The position numbers and the translations under genes are program-made. Positions 42,166-51,202 of a stretch of DNA of 64,000 nucleotides are shown piece by piece. Source of the stretch: Bradyrhizobium oligotrophicum S58 (GTDB taxonomy: Bacteria; Pseudomonadota; Alphaproteobacteria; Rhizobiales; Xanthobacteraceae); NCBI RefSeq assembly GCF_000344805.1, contig NC_020453.1, positions 5,675,001 through 5,739,000 on the forward strand. The letters run 5' to 3'. Under the pieces are notes generated by a model. It did no database searches and had not been told where the DNA came from. It saw only the letters and a list, made by a program, of their open reading frames with translations. The number at the start of each line of letters is the position of its first letter. Positions within the stretch are counted from its first letter, which is position 1.

Positions 42166-43176
42166 TCACGCGGGAAGCATGTCGAGCGCATAATGGGCGC
42201 CATCGCGAACGAGCCGGCCAAACCCGGGCCATGGAAAATGCGAACCGCAGATCAACATCCTTTCTGCAAGCACACGATCGAGCAATCTGCGCCGGCTGAC
42301 CTCGGCGGCAGGGCCGTCCTGGTCATAGGCGCCGTGCCATTCGGGATGGCTCAGGCAGAACGCCGGCACGTAGGCGGTGTCGCCGGAGATCATCAGCTGC
42401 TCCGGACCGGAGCTGAGATGAAACGCGGTATGGCCCGGCGTGTGGCCGGGGACGCTGACGAAACGAATGCCGGGCACGACCTCGTCCTCGCCCTCGACCG
42501 GCAGCACGTTCTTCCAGCTCGGGATCACGCCCTGGATGCGGCGGGCCAGCGATTGCCGCCAGGGCGGCAGGCGGCTGGTCAGCGAAGGATCGGTCCAGAA
42601 TGTGTATTCAGCCGCTGCCACGATGATCTCGGCATTGGGAAACACCGGCGCATCGGTGTCCTCGCCGAGCAGCCCAAATATGTGATCGGGATGGAAATGC
42701 GAGATGAGGATGGTGTCGATCTCGTGCCGATGGATGCCGGCCGCTTTGAGATTGTCCAGCATCCGGCCCGAAATGAAGATGGAGTCGGAATTGTAGCCCT
42801 GCACCTGGCCGCCGCCACCGGCGTCACACAGCACGGTCTTGCCCTTGAGCCGCACCACGAAGGTGGAGATCGGCACGGGGACGAAGGCGGAGTTGAAGCC
42901 TGCTGCGCGCAGCGCATCCTTGACGTCGCTGATGCTGGCATTGCTGAAGAAACCCGCTTCGTGCGGCTTCTCCCACATCCCATCGTAGAGCGCGGTCACC
43001 TCGGCATCGCCGACCGTGATCCGGTAATAGCCGCGCTCCGGGTCCGTCGTGCGACGACGCGGCTTGGCGGCAACGACGGCAAGACTCGCATCGAGACCGA
43101 GGGCGGCCGCGGCGGTGGCCGCCGACAGCACCAGGCTCCTTCGCGAAAGTCCACCCGCAATCGAATTGCCCGCCAC
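42166..43176 (-). CDS. Exported MBL-fold metallo-hydrolase
   Basis: I take a GTG at 43176, giving 336 residues; an in-frame GTG at 43227 is possible. The N-terminus has a twin-arginine signal (GLSRRSLVLSAATAAAALG). The MBL core carries HFHPDH in ILISHFHPDHIFG, further metal ligands in VPGHTPGHTAF and ISGDTAY, and the last His in ICGSHFPWPG. The subfamily includes quorum-quenching lactonases and similar hydrolases. Tat export of a Zn enzyme is consistent. It directly precedes the J-TPR gene. The substrate is unknown. Confidence 0.9.
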   Translation of the reverse strand: MAGNSIAGGLSRRSLVLSAATAAAALGLDASLAVVAAKPRRRTTDPERGYYRITVGDAEVTALYDGMWEKPHEAGFFSNASISDVKDALRAAGFNSAFVPVPISTFVVRLKGKTVLCDAGGGGQVQGYNSDSIFISGRMLDNLKAAGIHRHEIDTILISHFHPDHIFGLLGEDTDAPVFPNAEIIVAAAEYTFWTDPSLTSRLPPWRQSLARRIQGVIPSWKNVLPVEGEDEVVPGIRFVSVPGHTPGHTAFHLSSGPEQLMISGDTAYVPAFCLSHPEWHGAYDQDGPAAEVSRRRLLDRVLAERMLICGSHFPWPGFGRLVRDGAHYALDMLPA

Positions 43177-43458
43177 TAAAATGTACCGCCGGTTGAACAA
43201 ATATCGAATGCAAGTAAATCTCTGCACCTTAGCGGGATTAAGGCGTGACGGGGGCCTTTCTGGCAGGGGGTGTCATGTGTGTGGAGTTTGCAACGGTGCG
43301 GTGCTGATTAGGTCGCTCGAAGCACCACCGAGCTGCGCCGAACGGCGCAAACATGCGCATCCACGACGAGGCGGATCTCATGTCGGTTGCGGTCGGTCGG
43401 ATCGGAGTTGTAAGGCAGCAACGGCAGCCGGCCGCGCCGCACCGTTCGGCTATCGGAC
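43177..43458. other. Gene-free gap before the chemoreceptor cluster
   Basis: The 332-bp gap between the MBL hydrolase start and the PAS receptor stop shows no credible coding frame. The AT-rich stretch at about 43170-43250 is probably the MBL gene promoter region; a terminator-like hairpin is at 43459-43488. Confidence 0.6.
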
Positions 43459-43488
43459 GTGACCGCGGCCCATCTCAACCGCGGTCAC
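43459..43488 (-). terminator. Hairpin after the PAS chemoreceptor
   Basis: The perfect 10-bp stem GTGACCGCGG/CCGCGGTCAC with a 10-base loop lies 21 bp past the stop of the receptor gene. No U-tract is seen, so termination strength is uncertain. Confidence 0.5.
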
Positions 43489-43508
43489 TCGCTCGGTCGC
43501 CGTCGGGA

Positions 43509-45200
43509 TCAGGCAGCGCGAACCGATTGCAGGAAGCGGCTGACCTCCTGTTTGAGGCGATTGCTGTCGCCCGAAAGCTGGCGTGCGGCGGTGAGCACCT
43601 GGCTCGAGGTGTCGCCGGTCTCGCTGGCGCCGCGCTGGACGTCCGAGATGTTGGCGGACACCTGCTGCGTGCCCATCGCAGCGTGCTGGATGTTGCGCGA
43701 GATCTCGGAGGTCGCTGCGCCCTGCTCCTCGACCGCGGCCGCCACGGTCGCTGCGATCTCCGAAAGGCGTTCGATCGTCGTCGAGATCTCCCTGATGGCG
43801 CCGACCGATTCCTGCGTGGCTCCCTGGATGCCGGAGATCTGCTGGCCAATCTCGCCGGTCGCCTTGGCGGTCTGCTCGGCCAGCGCCTTGACCTCGGACG
43901 CCACGACCGCGAAGCCTCGGCCCGCTTCGCCGGCCCGCGCGGCCTCGATGGTGGCATTGAGCGCCAGCAGGTTGGTCTGGCCGGCGATCGTGTTGATCAG
44001 CTCGACGACGTCGCCGATCCGGGTGGCGGCCTTGGACAGCTCCCCGACGCGGTCATTGGTACGGCGGGCCTGCTCGACGGCATCGGAGGCGATGCGCGCC
44101 GATTCCTGCACCTGGCGGCTGATCTCCCTGACCGAAGAGGTCAGCTCTTCGGTCGCGGACGCTACCGCCTGAACGTTCGCCGAGGCCTCTTCAGACGCCG
44201 CTGCAACAGTGGTCGAGAGCTCCTGCCCGCGCACGGCGGTGCTCGACAGCGAGTTGGCCGAACTCTCCAGCTCGCCCGACGCCGAGGAGACGGTCTCGAC
44301 GATCTTGCCGATCGCGCCCTCGAAATTGTCGGCGAGCGTCGACATCTCCTGCTTGCGCGAAACGGCCGCGCGCTGTTCCTGCTCCAGGAGCTCCCTGGCA
44401 TTGAAGCGCACCATCGTCTGCACGGTCTGCAGGTTGCGCAAGGCGCGGCCGATCTCGTCGTCGCGCTCGATGTGCATGCGGGTGTCGAGCTTGCCCTGGG
44501 TGATGCTCTCCATCGTCTCGTTCAGATGATCGAGCGGCCCCGCGATCACCTTCATCGTGCGCAAGCCGATCAGGCCGCAGAGCACGACACCGGCCGCCGC
44601 AATCCCTGCGCCGGTCATGCCGCCGAGCCCGCCCTCGCCAAAGGAGATCACGCCGAGCACGATCAGAAACAGCGCCTGCAGGCCGACCAGCGTCCGCAGC
44701 CTTGCTGCGATCGTGCCGGTGAACATCGCGAGGTGGTCGAACACCGAGCGGCGGCGGACGATGCCGTCCTCGATCTTGTAGCCGTGCGGCTTCTTTTCGC
44801 GGATCGCGGCATAGACCTGCTCGGCTTCTGCGCGCTGGTCGGACGGCAGCTTGGTGCGTACCGACGTATAACCGACCAACTGGCCGTCCTTGAGGATCGG
44901 CGAGGCCGTCGCCAGCACCCAATAGTAGTCACCATTCTTGCGGCGGTTCTTGACGGCGCCGACCCAGGGGCGGCCCGCCTTGAGGGTGGTCCAGAGATTC
45001 TCGAACGCCTCCGGCGGCATGTCGGGATGGCGCACGATGTTGTGCGGCTGCCCCATCAGCTCGGCTTCGGTGAAGCCGGCCGCGTTGACGAAGTCGCGGT
45101 TGAAGAAGGTCAGCTTGCCCTTGGCATCGGTCTTCGACACGATCAGGGTGTCATCCGTGACCGGATATTCGACGGCGGTGACGGGCAGGTTCTTGCGCAT
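43509..45200 (-). CDS. Aer-like PAS-domain chemoreceptor
   Basis: The ATG at 45200 fits Aer-like proteins, which begin near MRKNLPVTAVEYP; 563 residues. A PAS domain covers about 15-120 (DTLIVSKTDAKGKLTFFNRDFVNAAGF, KNRRKNGDYYWVLATASPI), likely with FAD as in Aer. Two closely spaced membrane helices lie at about 150-205, with no periplasmic sensor, then HAMP and the MCP signalling domain with tip [40 protein letters not shown]. It is predicted to sense redox or oxygen state and steer chemotaxis through CheA/CheW, which are not in the window. The C-terminus is [10 protein letters not shown], without an NWETF-type tail. It is the last of the minus-strand receptor series. Confidence 0.93.
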   Translation of the reverse strand: MRKNLPVTAVEYPVTDDTLIVSKTDAKGKLTFFNRDFVNAAGFTEAELMGQPHNIVRHPDMPPEAFENLWTTLKAGRPWVGAVKNRRKNGDYYWVLATASPILKDGQLVGYTSVRTKLPSDQRAEAEQVYAAIREKKPHGYKIEDGIVRRRSVFDHLAMFTGTIAARLRTLVGLQALFLIVLGVISFGEGGLGGMTGAGIAAAGVVLCGLIGLRTMKVIAGPLDHLNETMESITQGKLDTRMHIERDDEIGRALRNLQTVQTMVRFNARELLEQEQRAAVSRKQEMSTLADNFEGAIGKIVETVSSASGELESSANSLSSTAVRGQELSTTVAAASEEASANVQAVASATEELTSSVREISRQVQESARIASDAVEQARRTNDRVGELSKAATRIGDVVELINTIAGQTNLLALNATIEAARAGEAGRGFAVVASEVKALAEQTAKATGEIGQQISGIQGATQESVGAIREISTTIERLSEIAATVAAAVEEQGAATSEISRNIQHAAMGTQQVSANISDVQRGASETGDTSSQVLTAARQLSGDSNRLKQEVSRFLQSVRAA

Positions 45201-45410
45201 GGCGCGGCTCTCGATCGACGATAATGGTGGGGAGGCCATGCCTTCCTTTGGCATGGCGACGGTTGCGGCGGATGACGTCGATTATTGTCGACGCCGATTA
45301 ACCTAAGATAAAGTTGGCGCAACCGGGAAAGTACGGCGTGGGATGCTTGTGATTTGGAGTTGCACCATCGCGCAAGGCGGTGCGCACCCGACATCGGCAT
45401 GAACCGCACG

Positions 45411-45440
45411 AAAAAACGGCGGCAACCCTGTTGCCGCCGT
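45411..45440 (-). terminator. Intrinsic terminator after the CHASE3-like receptor
   Basis: The perfect 10-bp stem ACGGCGGCAA/TTGCCGCCGT with a 5-base loop is followed on the minus strand by six T. It lies 36 bp past the stop: a textbook Rho-independent terminator. Confidence 0.9.
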
Positions 45441-45475
45441 CGTTTCGAAAGGTCCTACGGCCGCGCAGGGGAGGA

Positions 45476-47167
45476 TCAGGCGGCGCGCACCGTCTCCAGG
45501 AAGCGGCTCACTTCGACTTTCAGCCGGTTGCTGTCAGACGACAGCGCCTGGGCTGCGGACAACACTTCCGACGAAGCCGAACCGGTTTCGTTGGCCCCGC
45601 GCTGCACCTCGACGATGTTGGTCGAGACATCCTTGGTGCCCTGCGAGGCGTGCTGGACGTTACGCGAAATCTCCTGCGTTGCCGCGCCCTGCTCCTCGAC
45701 GGCCGCGGCGATCGTTGAAGCGATTTCCGAGAGCCTCTCGATGGTCCCCGAAATCTCCCTGATGGCTCCGACCGATTCCTGGGTCGCGCTCTGGATCCCC
45801 GAAATCTGCTGACCGATCTCACCGGTCGCCTTCGAGGTCTGCTCGGCCAGCGCCTTGACCTCGGTCGCAACCACCGCGAAGCCGCGGCCAGCCTCACCGG
45901 CACGCGCCGCCTCGATCGTGGCATTGAGCGCCAGCAGGTTGGTCTGGCCGGCGATGGTGTTGATGAGCTCGACGACATCGCCGATCCGGGCGGCAGCCTT
46001 GGACAGCTCGCTCACCTGCTCGTTGGTCCGCCGTGCCTGGGTGACGGCCTCACCCGCCATGCGGGCCGATTCCTGCACTTGGCGGCTGATCTCGGTCACC
46101 GATGACGAAAGCTCTTCGGTAGCGGAGGCGACCGATTGCACGTTGGTCGAGGCCAGCTCGGAGGCCGACGCAACCGTGGTGGTGATCTCCTGTGCGCGTT
46201 CGGCGGAGCGGCTCAGCGAATTGGCCGACGTCTCCAGACGCCCCGAGGCACTGGAGACGGCGTTGACGATGTCGCCGACGGTCTGCTCGAAGCGGCCGGC
46301 AAGATCCATCATGTCGCGACGGCGATGCTCGGCCTGTCGGCGCTCCGTCTCCTTCTGCTCGGCCTCGAGCGCCTGGACGCGGATGGCGTTGTCCTTGAAG
46401 ATCTGCACGGCCTTGGCCATGTCGCCGACTTCGTCAAGGCGATCGGAATAGGGAATCGTGACGCTCAGATCGTTGGCGGCAAGCCGCCCCATCGCCGCGG
46501 TCATGCTGGTGATGCCCCGGGTGACCGCGGAGTTCAGCACGAGCAGCGCGAGCAGCGCGATGACGGCCATCGTGATGCCACCCGCCAAGATCGCCGTCTT
46601 CGACGAGGCAAGCGCGGCGTCCGCAGCGTCGGCCCGGGTCTGCAGCAGCGACGCTTCGGCATCGACCACCTCCTTCGTCAGACCGCGCAGAGCATCCATG
46701 TACTTCTTGCCGGCGCCGGAGGACATGATCTTGTGAGCCTCCGCTACCGTCTGCGGATTGCGCATCAGCGCGATTTCCTTCTCCGCCACGTCCTGCCGCC
46801 AGCCGGAAGCGGCCTTCTCGATCTGCTCGAAGCGGCGCTGCTGGGCCGGGTTGTCAGACGTCAGTTGCTTCACCTCGGCCAGCGCCTTCTTGAAAGCTGC
46901 ATCAGAATTCTTGTAGGGCTCCAGGAAGTTGTCGGTGCCGCCGATGAGGAAGCCGCGCACACCGGTTTCGGCATCCACCATCGCAGAGACCAGCGCCTTG
47001 GCCTGGTCCATCACCTGATAGGTATGGACGGTCCAGCCGTTGTTCTGGGCCAGCGTGGACAGATTCTGCCACGTGACCACGCTGGCGATGGCAGACACCA
47101 CCATCGTCAGCAGGAAGGCGGCCGCGATCTTGCGCGACGTCTTCATGTTCATCAAAAACGACAGCAT
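45476..47167 (-). CDS. Methyl-accepting chemotaxis protein with CHASE3-like sensor
   Basis: The 563-residue receptor has TM1 at about 10-32, a helical periplasmic domain of about 155 residues ([27 protein letters not shown] is CHASE3-like), TM2 at about 190-212, HAMP ([27 protein letters not shown]) and the cytoplasmic signalling hairpin with the invariant tip. From the HAMP onward it is nearly the same as its neighbours. The ligand is unknown. It has its own terminator and a 220-bp upstream gap with AT-rich promoter-like sequence, so it is probably transcribed alone. Confidence 0.94.
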   Translation of the reverse strand: MLSFLMNMKTSRKIAAAFLLTMVVSAIASVVTWQNLSTLAQNNGWTVHTYQVMDQAKALVSAMVDAETGVRGFLIGGTDNFLEPYKNSDAAFKKALAEVKQLTSDNPAQQRRFEQIEKAASGWRQDVAEKEIALMRNPQTVAEAHKIMSSGAGKKYMDALRGLTKEVVDAEASLLQTRADAADAALASSKTAILAGGITMAVIALLALLVLNSAVTRGITSMTAAMGRLAANDLSVTIPYSDRLDEVGDMAKAVQIFKDNAIRVQALEAEQKETERRQAEHRRRDMMDLAGRFEQTVGDIVNAVSSASGRLETSANSLSRSAERAQEITTTVASASELASTNVQSVASATEELSSSVTEISRQVQESARMAGEAVTQARRTNEQVSELSKAAARIGDVVELINTIAGQTNLLALNATIEAARAGEAGRGFAVVATEVKALAEQTSKATGEIGQQISGIQSATQESVGAIREISGTIERLSEIASTIAAAVEEQGAATQEISRNVQHASQGTKDVSTNIVEVQRGANETGSASSEVLSAAQALSSDSNRLKVEVSRFLETVRAA

Positions 47168-47331
47168 GTGGAGCCCTCTGGAGAATTGCGGCCCCTGCAG
47201 TGGCAGGCGGCGAGTTGACAGGCGATAGTGACAATTCGCCTTGATGCGTTAAAACATGTGTTAAGAATTGTGGTCGTAGTTTCCCGGGGTACTGGCGCAC
47301 CCGCTCCTTGGGAGAGTATCCGGCGCAAGCA

Positions 47332-47361
47332 AAAAGGGCGCGGCCTCTCGGCCACGCCCTG
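47332..47361 (-). terminator. Intrinsic terminator after the receptor at 47388-49094
   Basis: The stem AGGGCGTGGCC/GGCCGCGCCCT, with one G-T wobble and a GAGA loop, is followed on the minus strand by TTTTTG. It lies 27 bp past the stop. Confidence 0.88.
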
Positions 47362-47387
47362 ATCTCGCCGGCAGCCGCGCTCTGCGA

Positions 47388-49094
47388 TCAGGCGGCGCGG
47401 ACGGTGTCCAGGAAACGTCCGACCTCGATCTTCAGCCGGTTGCTGTCACCCGACAGCATCTGCGCCGCCGAGAGCACCTGGGACGAGGCCGAGCCGGTCT
47501 CGCTGGCGCCACGCTGCACCTCGGCGATATTGGATGACACCTGCTGGGTACCGATCGACGCCTGCTGGATGTTGCGCGAGATTTCCTGGGTCGCCGCGCC
47601 CTGCTCCTCGACGGCGGCCGCGATGGCCGAGGAGATTTCCGACAGCTTCTCGATGGTGCCGGAGATCTCGCGAATGGCGCCGACCGACTCCTGGGTCGCC
47701 GACTGGATGCTGCCGATCTGCTGGCCGATCTCGCCGGTGGCCTTGGCGGTCTGCTCGGCGAGCGCCTTCACCTCCGAGGCGACCACAGCAAAGCCGCGAC
47801 CCGCCTCCCCGGCGCGCGCCGCCTCGATGGTCGCGTTGAGCGCCAGCAGATTGGTCTGGCCGGCAATGGTGTTGATCAGCTCGACGACGTCGCCGATGCG
47901 GGTCGCAGCCTTCGACAATTCGCCGACCCGGTCGTTGGTCCGCCGCGCCTGGTCGACCGCCTCGCCGGCCATGCGCGCGGACTCCTGCACCTGACGGCTG
48001 ATCTCGGTGACCGAGGACGCCATCTCTTCGGTCGCGGACGCCACCGACTGCACGTTGGTCGAGGCTTCCTCGGAGGCGGCGGCGACCGTAGTCGCGAGCG
48101 TCTGCGAGCGGCTGGCCGTCGATGTCAGGGTGGTCGCCGACGCTTCCAGCTCGGTCGACGCCGACGACACGGTGTGCACGATCTCGCCCACGGCGGACTC
48201 GAAGCCGTCGGCCATCTTGTGCATCTCGGCGCGGCGCTTCTCGGCCATCAGCTTGTCCATCGCGATCTTGGCCTCGGCCTCCTGCTGCGCCTTCTCGGCC
48301 AGCATCACCTTGATGCCGCCAACGGCCTCGGCGGTTTCGCCGATCTCGTCGCCGCGTCCTTCGCCCGACACCGCGACGTCTTCGCCCTTCGCCATCCGCT
48401 GCAGCACGGCGACCAGCGCACGCATCGGCTTGGCGATGCCGTATTGTCCGATCACGAAGCCGAGCGACAGCCCGAGCACGATCCCGAAGCCGGCCACGGT
48501 AATCAGCATGCGCGAGGTCTTCTCATATTGCTCCTCGGCATCTTTGGCGAGATTCTCGACCCGCGCGTTCAGACGGTCGGCGACATCCTTCACCCGCGCC
48601 TGAAGCTTTTCGGCGTCGGCGCGGCTCTTCATCGCGGCGTCGCGCATGCGTTCGGTCTGCTCGTTCAGTTGTACGTCCTTGACCGTCCCGATGATCCGAA
48701 ACGTTTCATCGATCCCCTTCTCGTACTCCGCATAGGCGGCACGAACGTCGGGGATCATCGCCTTGGCCTGATCGTCATTGGTCTTCGCAACTTCGGCAAG
48801 ATGCTCGGTGAACAACTTGCGCTGCTCCTGTGCGACTTTCAGGGCGGCATCGCGGTTCTCCGCGTGCGGGTCGAGTGCGGCGCGGAATTCAGCGCGGTTC
48901 ATTGCGATGACGTTCTGGTTGGCCCGGGCAGCGTGAAGCGCCCGATTGGCGGCCATGGCCATCTTGCTGGAATCTTCCGCCACGATCCCCAGCGCGCTGA
49001 TGGCGAACCAGCTGATCGTGACAGCCACGGCGGCCATCAGCACGACGATTGCAAGGATTTTAGTCAGCACACGAAAGCGGGAGAGAAACGACAT
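47388..49094 (-). CDS. Methyl-accepting chemotaxis protein with 4-helix-bundle-type sensor
   Basis: The 568-residue receptor has TM1 at about 10-36, a helical charged periplasmic region of about 150 residues ([41 protein letters not shown]) typical of four-helix bundle MCPs, TM2 at about 195-218 ([20 protein letters not shown]), HAMP ([13 protein letters not shown]) and the conserved signalling domain. Its last 60 residues ([30 protein letters not shown]...RFLDTVRAA) are the closest relative in the window of the decayed fragment at 49330-49520. Ligand unknown. Confidence 0.94.
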   Translation of the reverse strand: MSFLSRFRVLTKILAIVVLMAAVAVTISWFAISALGIVAEDSSKMAMAANRALHAARANQNVIAMNRAEFRAALDPHAENRDAALKVAQEQRKLFTEHLAEVAKTNDDQAKAMIPDVRAAYAEYEKGIDETFRIIGTVKDVQLNEQTERMRDAAMKSRADAEKLQARVKDVADRLNARVENLAKDAEEQYEKTSRMLITVAGFGIVLGLSLGFVIGQYGIAKPMRALVAVLQRMAKGEDVAVSGEGRGDEIGETAEAVGGIKVMLAEKAQQEAEAKIAMDKLMAEKRRAEMHKMADGFESAVGEIVHTVSSASTELEASATTLTSTASRSQTLATTVAAASEEASTNVQSVASATEEMASSVTEISRQVQESARMAGEAVDQARRTNDRVGELSKAATRIGDVVELINTIAGQTNLLALNATIEAARAGEAGRGFAVVASEVKALAEQTAKATGEIGQQIGSIQSATQESVGAIREISGTIEKLSEISSAIAAAVEEQGAATQEISRNIQQASIGTQQVSSNIAEVQRGASETGSASSQVLSAAQMLSGDSNRLKIEVGRFLDTVRAA

Positions 49095-49175
49095 CGATTA
49101 CCTCATTCGGACCTAAAGGGAGGCACGGATGAAGGCTCTGCTTCGCCATTGATGCTGAAGAGAGACATCTTTGCC

Positions 49176-49201
49176 CCATCTGTACAATGTTGGACAGATG
49201 G
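49176..49201. promoter_or_regulatory. Inverted repeat upstream of a chemoreceptor gene
   Basis: CCATCTGT (49176-49183) and ACAGATGG (49194-49201) are exact complements with a 10-base centre, about 80 bp before the receptor start at 49094. It may be an operator or a leader hairpin. A further AT-rich stretch is at about 49210-49240. Confidence 0.4.
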
Positions 49202-49329
49202 AACTTTCTCTGTTGAATCGAAAGATAGATTAATTTTCGGAACCGTAAGATTCCGGCCGGGCTGCACCGGACGCGCATCCGACGCGCGGCCGGACAGAAC
49301 CCGCGCGTCTCGAGCCATGAAGGGCTGCG

Positions 49330-49520
49330 CCAAGCTGCGCGCGCCTTCTCCAGAAAGCGCGACACTTCGATCTTAAGCCGGTTGCTGTCACGCGACAGCA
49401 TCTGCGCCGCATAGAGCACCTGGGATGAGGCGGTGCCGGTCTCGCTGGCGCCGTGCTGCACCTCGGCGATGTTGGACGAGACCTACTGGGTCCCGATCGA
49501 CGCCTGCTGGATGTTGCGCG
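49330..49520 (-). pseudogene. 3' remnant of a seventh chemoreceptor gene
   Basis: In the receptor frame the minus strand reads [11 protein letters not shown], a TAG stop, then [23 protein letters not shown] and [21 protein letters not shown], followed by TGG where the family has its stop. This is the last 60 or so residues of an MCP signalling domain, most like the gene at 47388-49094. The CAG to TAG change and the lost stop show decay. The homology begins at 49520, two bases after the stop codon of the binding-protein gene (49523-49525), so the rest of the receptor was removed by a deletion or recombination at that point. Confidence 0.88.
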
Positions 49521-49522
49521 GT

Positions 49523-51130
49523 TCATTCCAGCTCGATCGCCTGATAGGCGCCGGTCTCGTCGAGCGCCGTACCCCAGATCTTGTGCGAGGCCTGGTGCTC
49601 GGCGGGGGCGAAGTTGAGCAAGGCTCCAAGGCCGAGATCGATGTTGCGCATGGACTCGAGCGTATCGATCAAGCGCTCGGTGTCGAGCTGCGGGCCGGCC
49701 TTCTTCAGGGCTTGAACGAGGATGCTCGCCTCGATGTAGCCTTCGAGCGAGGTGTAGTCCGGCGGCTCGCCGGGGAAATGCTTCGCCAGCGCGACCTTGT
49801 AGTCGAGCACCAGGCTCGAATAGCCGGAGACGGCGGGGACGGCCTGGGTCACGACGACCCCCGCCGCGTAGCGCGGGCCGAGCAGCATCAGCTCGTTGGC
49901 AAGCGCCGAGGCGCCGACTGCCGACACGTTGACGAAGATGACGCCGGGGAGCGCGTCGTGCGCCTTTTCGATGAACTTCGCCGCCGCGCGCGAGGTCGCG
50001 ACCATGATCACCGCGCGGACGGGCACCTTCTGAGCCTTGAGCTGGTTGATCGCAGGCTCCACATCCACAGTGTTGCGGGCGTAGTTGGCGCGCAGGATCG
50101 CGGCGTCGTTGAGGCCGAGGGCGCGATACGCCTTCGCCACCCCGGCAAACCCTGCATCACCGAAGGTATCGTCCTGCGCGAACAGCGCAATCTGGCGCGG
50201 CTGGATCCGGCGCAGCTTCACCAGATAGCGCACCAGCGCGTCGGCTTCTTCCGAATAGCTCGGCCGATAGTTGAAGACATAGCGGTCCGGAGGATCGTGG
50301 CGCGTGACGTTCGCTCCGGTGTAGGGGCTGAAGAACAGCACCCGGCGCTCGAGTGAATAAGGGATCGCGACGGCGGCCGTGGCGGTCCCGAAATTGCCGA
50401 TGAAGCCGAACACCTGCTCCTTCTCATAGAGCTGCTTCATCGCGTCGAGCGTGCGGTTCGGATCATAGCCGTCGTCGGCGACCATGAGCTTGAGCATGCG
50501 GCCATTGACGCCGCCGGATTCATTGACGCGGTTGAAGGCCGCTTCGATACCGACCTTGAGCAGGCGACCGGATTCCTTGTTCGCGCCCGACATCGGCACC
50601 ACGCTGCCGAAGATGATCTCACGGTCCGTGACGCCGCGAACCGGCGAGGTTGTCGTCGCGCCCGTCGCCCCGGTTGCCGCGACGGAGAGCTGTCCGACCG
50701 TGGCGTCGGGCGTCGCACCTGCCGCCGGTGCACCGATCGACCGTTCGAGGTCTCCGAGCTGGAGCTCGGCGCGTCGGCAGTCCTGGCGCCCGCTCGCCAC
50801 CGCGGCGCGACCGTCGGCGATGTGGCGATCGAACAGCCGCGTCAGCTCGCCACGATCGGCGTCGTTGTTCGACGCCTCCCGGATGACGGCCTGGAACTTG
50901 CCGATGACGGCCTGGATACGTGGACGCGGAATGTCGTTGCAGGCAAGCGCCGACCCGATGACGGGACCGATTTTACCGCTGAGGTCACGCACGACGGTCA
51001 GGTTCTCGCCAGGCGCGGCATGGCTTGGAGTGGCGACCATGAGCGCGAGCACAATCGCCGAACAACTCGCAAATGATTTCGTAGGGTTCACGACAGCGTT
51101 GCGAGGCCGGAAGTCAAGGAAGGTGATCAT
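49523..51130 (-). CDS. Branched-chain amino acid-type periplasmic binding protein with N-terminal Cys-pair domain
   Basis: The 535-residue protein has a Sec signal (about 17-38, cleavage after SHA), then a helical domain of about 85 residues with two cysteines (C64, C118) that could form a disulfide, an Ala/Thr/Gly-rich linker (about 130-160) and a type I periplasmic binding fold (Peripla_BP_6: ITFGSVVPMSG-like IIFGSVVPMSGANKESGRLLKVG, NRTLDAMKQLYEKEQVFGFIGNFGT, FAQDDTFGDAGFAG). No permease or ATPase genes adjoin. Set between chemoreceptors, it could present an amino acid or aromatic ligand to a receptor rather than feed a transporter (inference). The stop abuts the MCP remnant. Confidence 0.88.
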   Translation of the reverse strand: MITFLDFRPRNAVVNPTKSFASCSAIVLALMVATPSHAAPGENLTVVRDLSGKIGPVIGSALACNDIPRPRIQAVIGKFQAVIREASNNDADRGELTRLFDRHIADGRAAVASGRQDCRRAELQLGDLERSIGAPAAGATPDATVGQLSVAATGATGATTTSPVRGVTDREIIFGSVVPMSGANKESGRLLKVGIEAAFNRVNESGGVNGRMLKLMVADDGYDPNRTLDAMKQLYEKEQVFGFIGNFGTATAAVAIPYSLERRVLFFSPYTGANVTRHDPPDRYVFNYRPSYSEEADALVRYLVKLRRIQPRQIALFAQDDTFGDAGFAGVAKAYRALGLNDAAILRANYARNTVDVEPAINQLKAQKVPVRAVIMVATSRAAAKFIEKAHDALPGVIFVNVSAVGASALANELMLLGPRYAAGVVVTQAVPAVSGYSSLVLDYKVALAKHFPGEPPDYTSLEGYIEASILVQALKKAGPQLDTERLIDTLESMRNIDLGLGALLNFAPAEHQASHKIWGTALDETGAYQAIELE

Positions 51131-51202
51131 GACAGGAATTCAAACCCATTGAGACGTGTTGGCCTGGGAGTTCATTCAGCCCGTGAGGTCGTTGCAGATC
51201 CG

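Noticed and set aside
47249..47264. CtrA-like site TTAA-N8-TTAA before a receptor
   Set aside because: The CtrA consensus needs seven bases between the TTAA words; here there are eight, and other candidates in the cluster have six.
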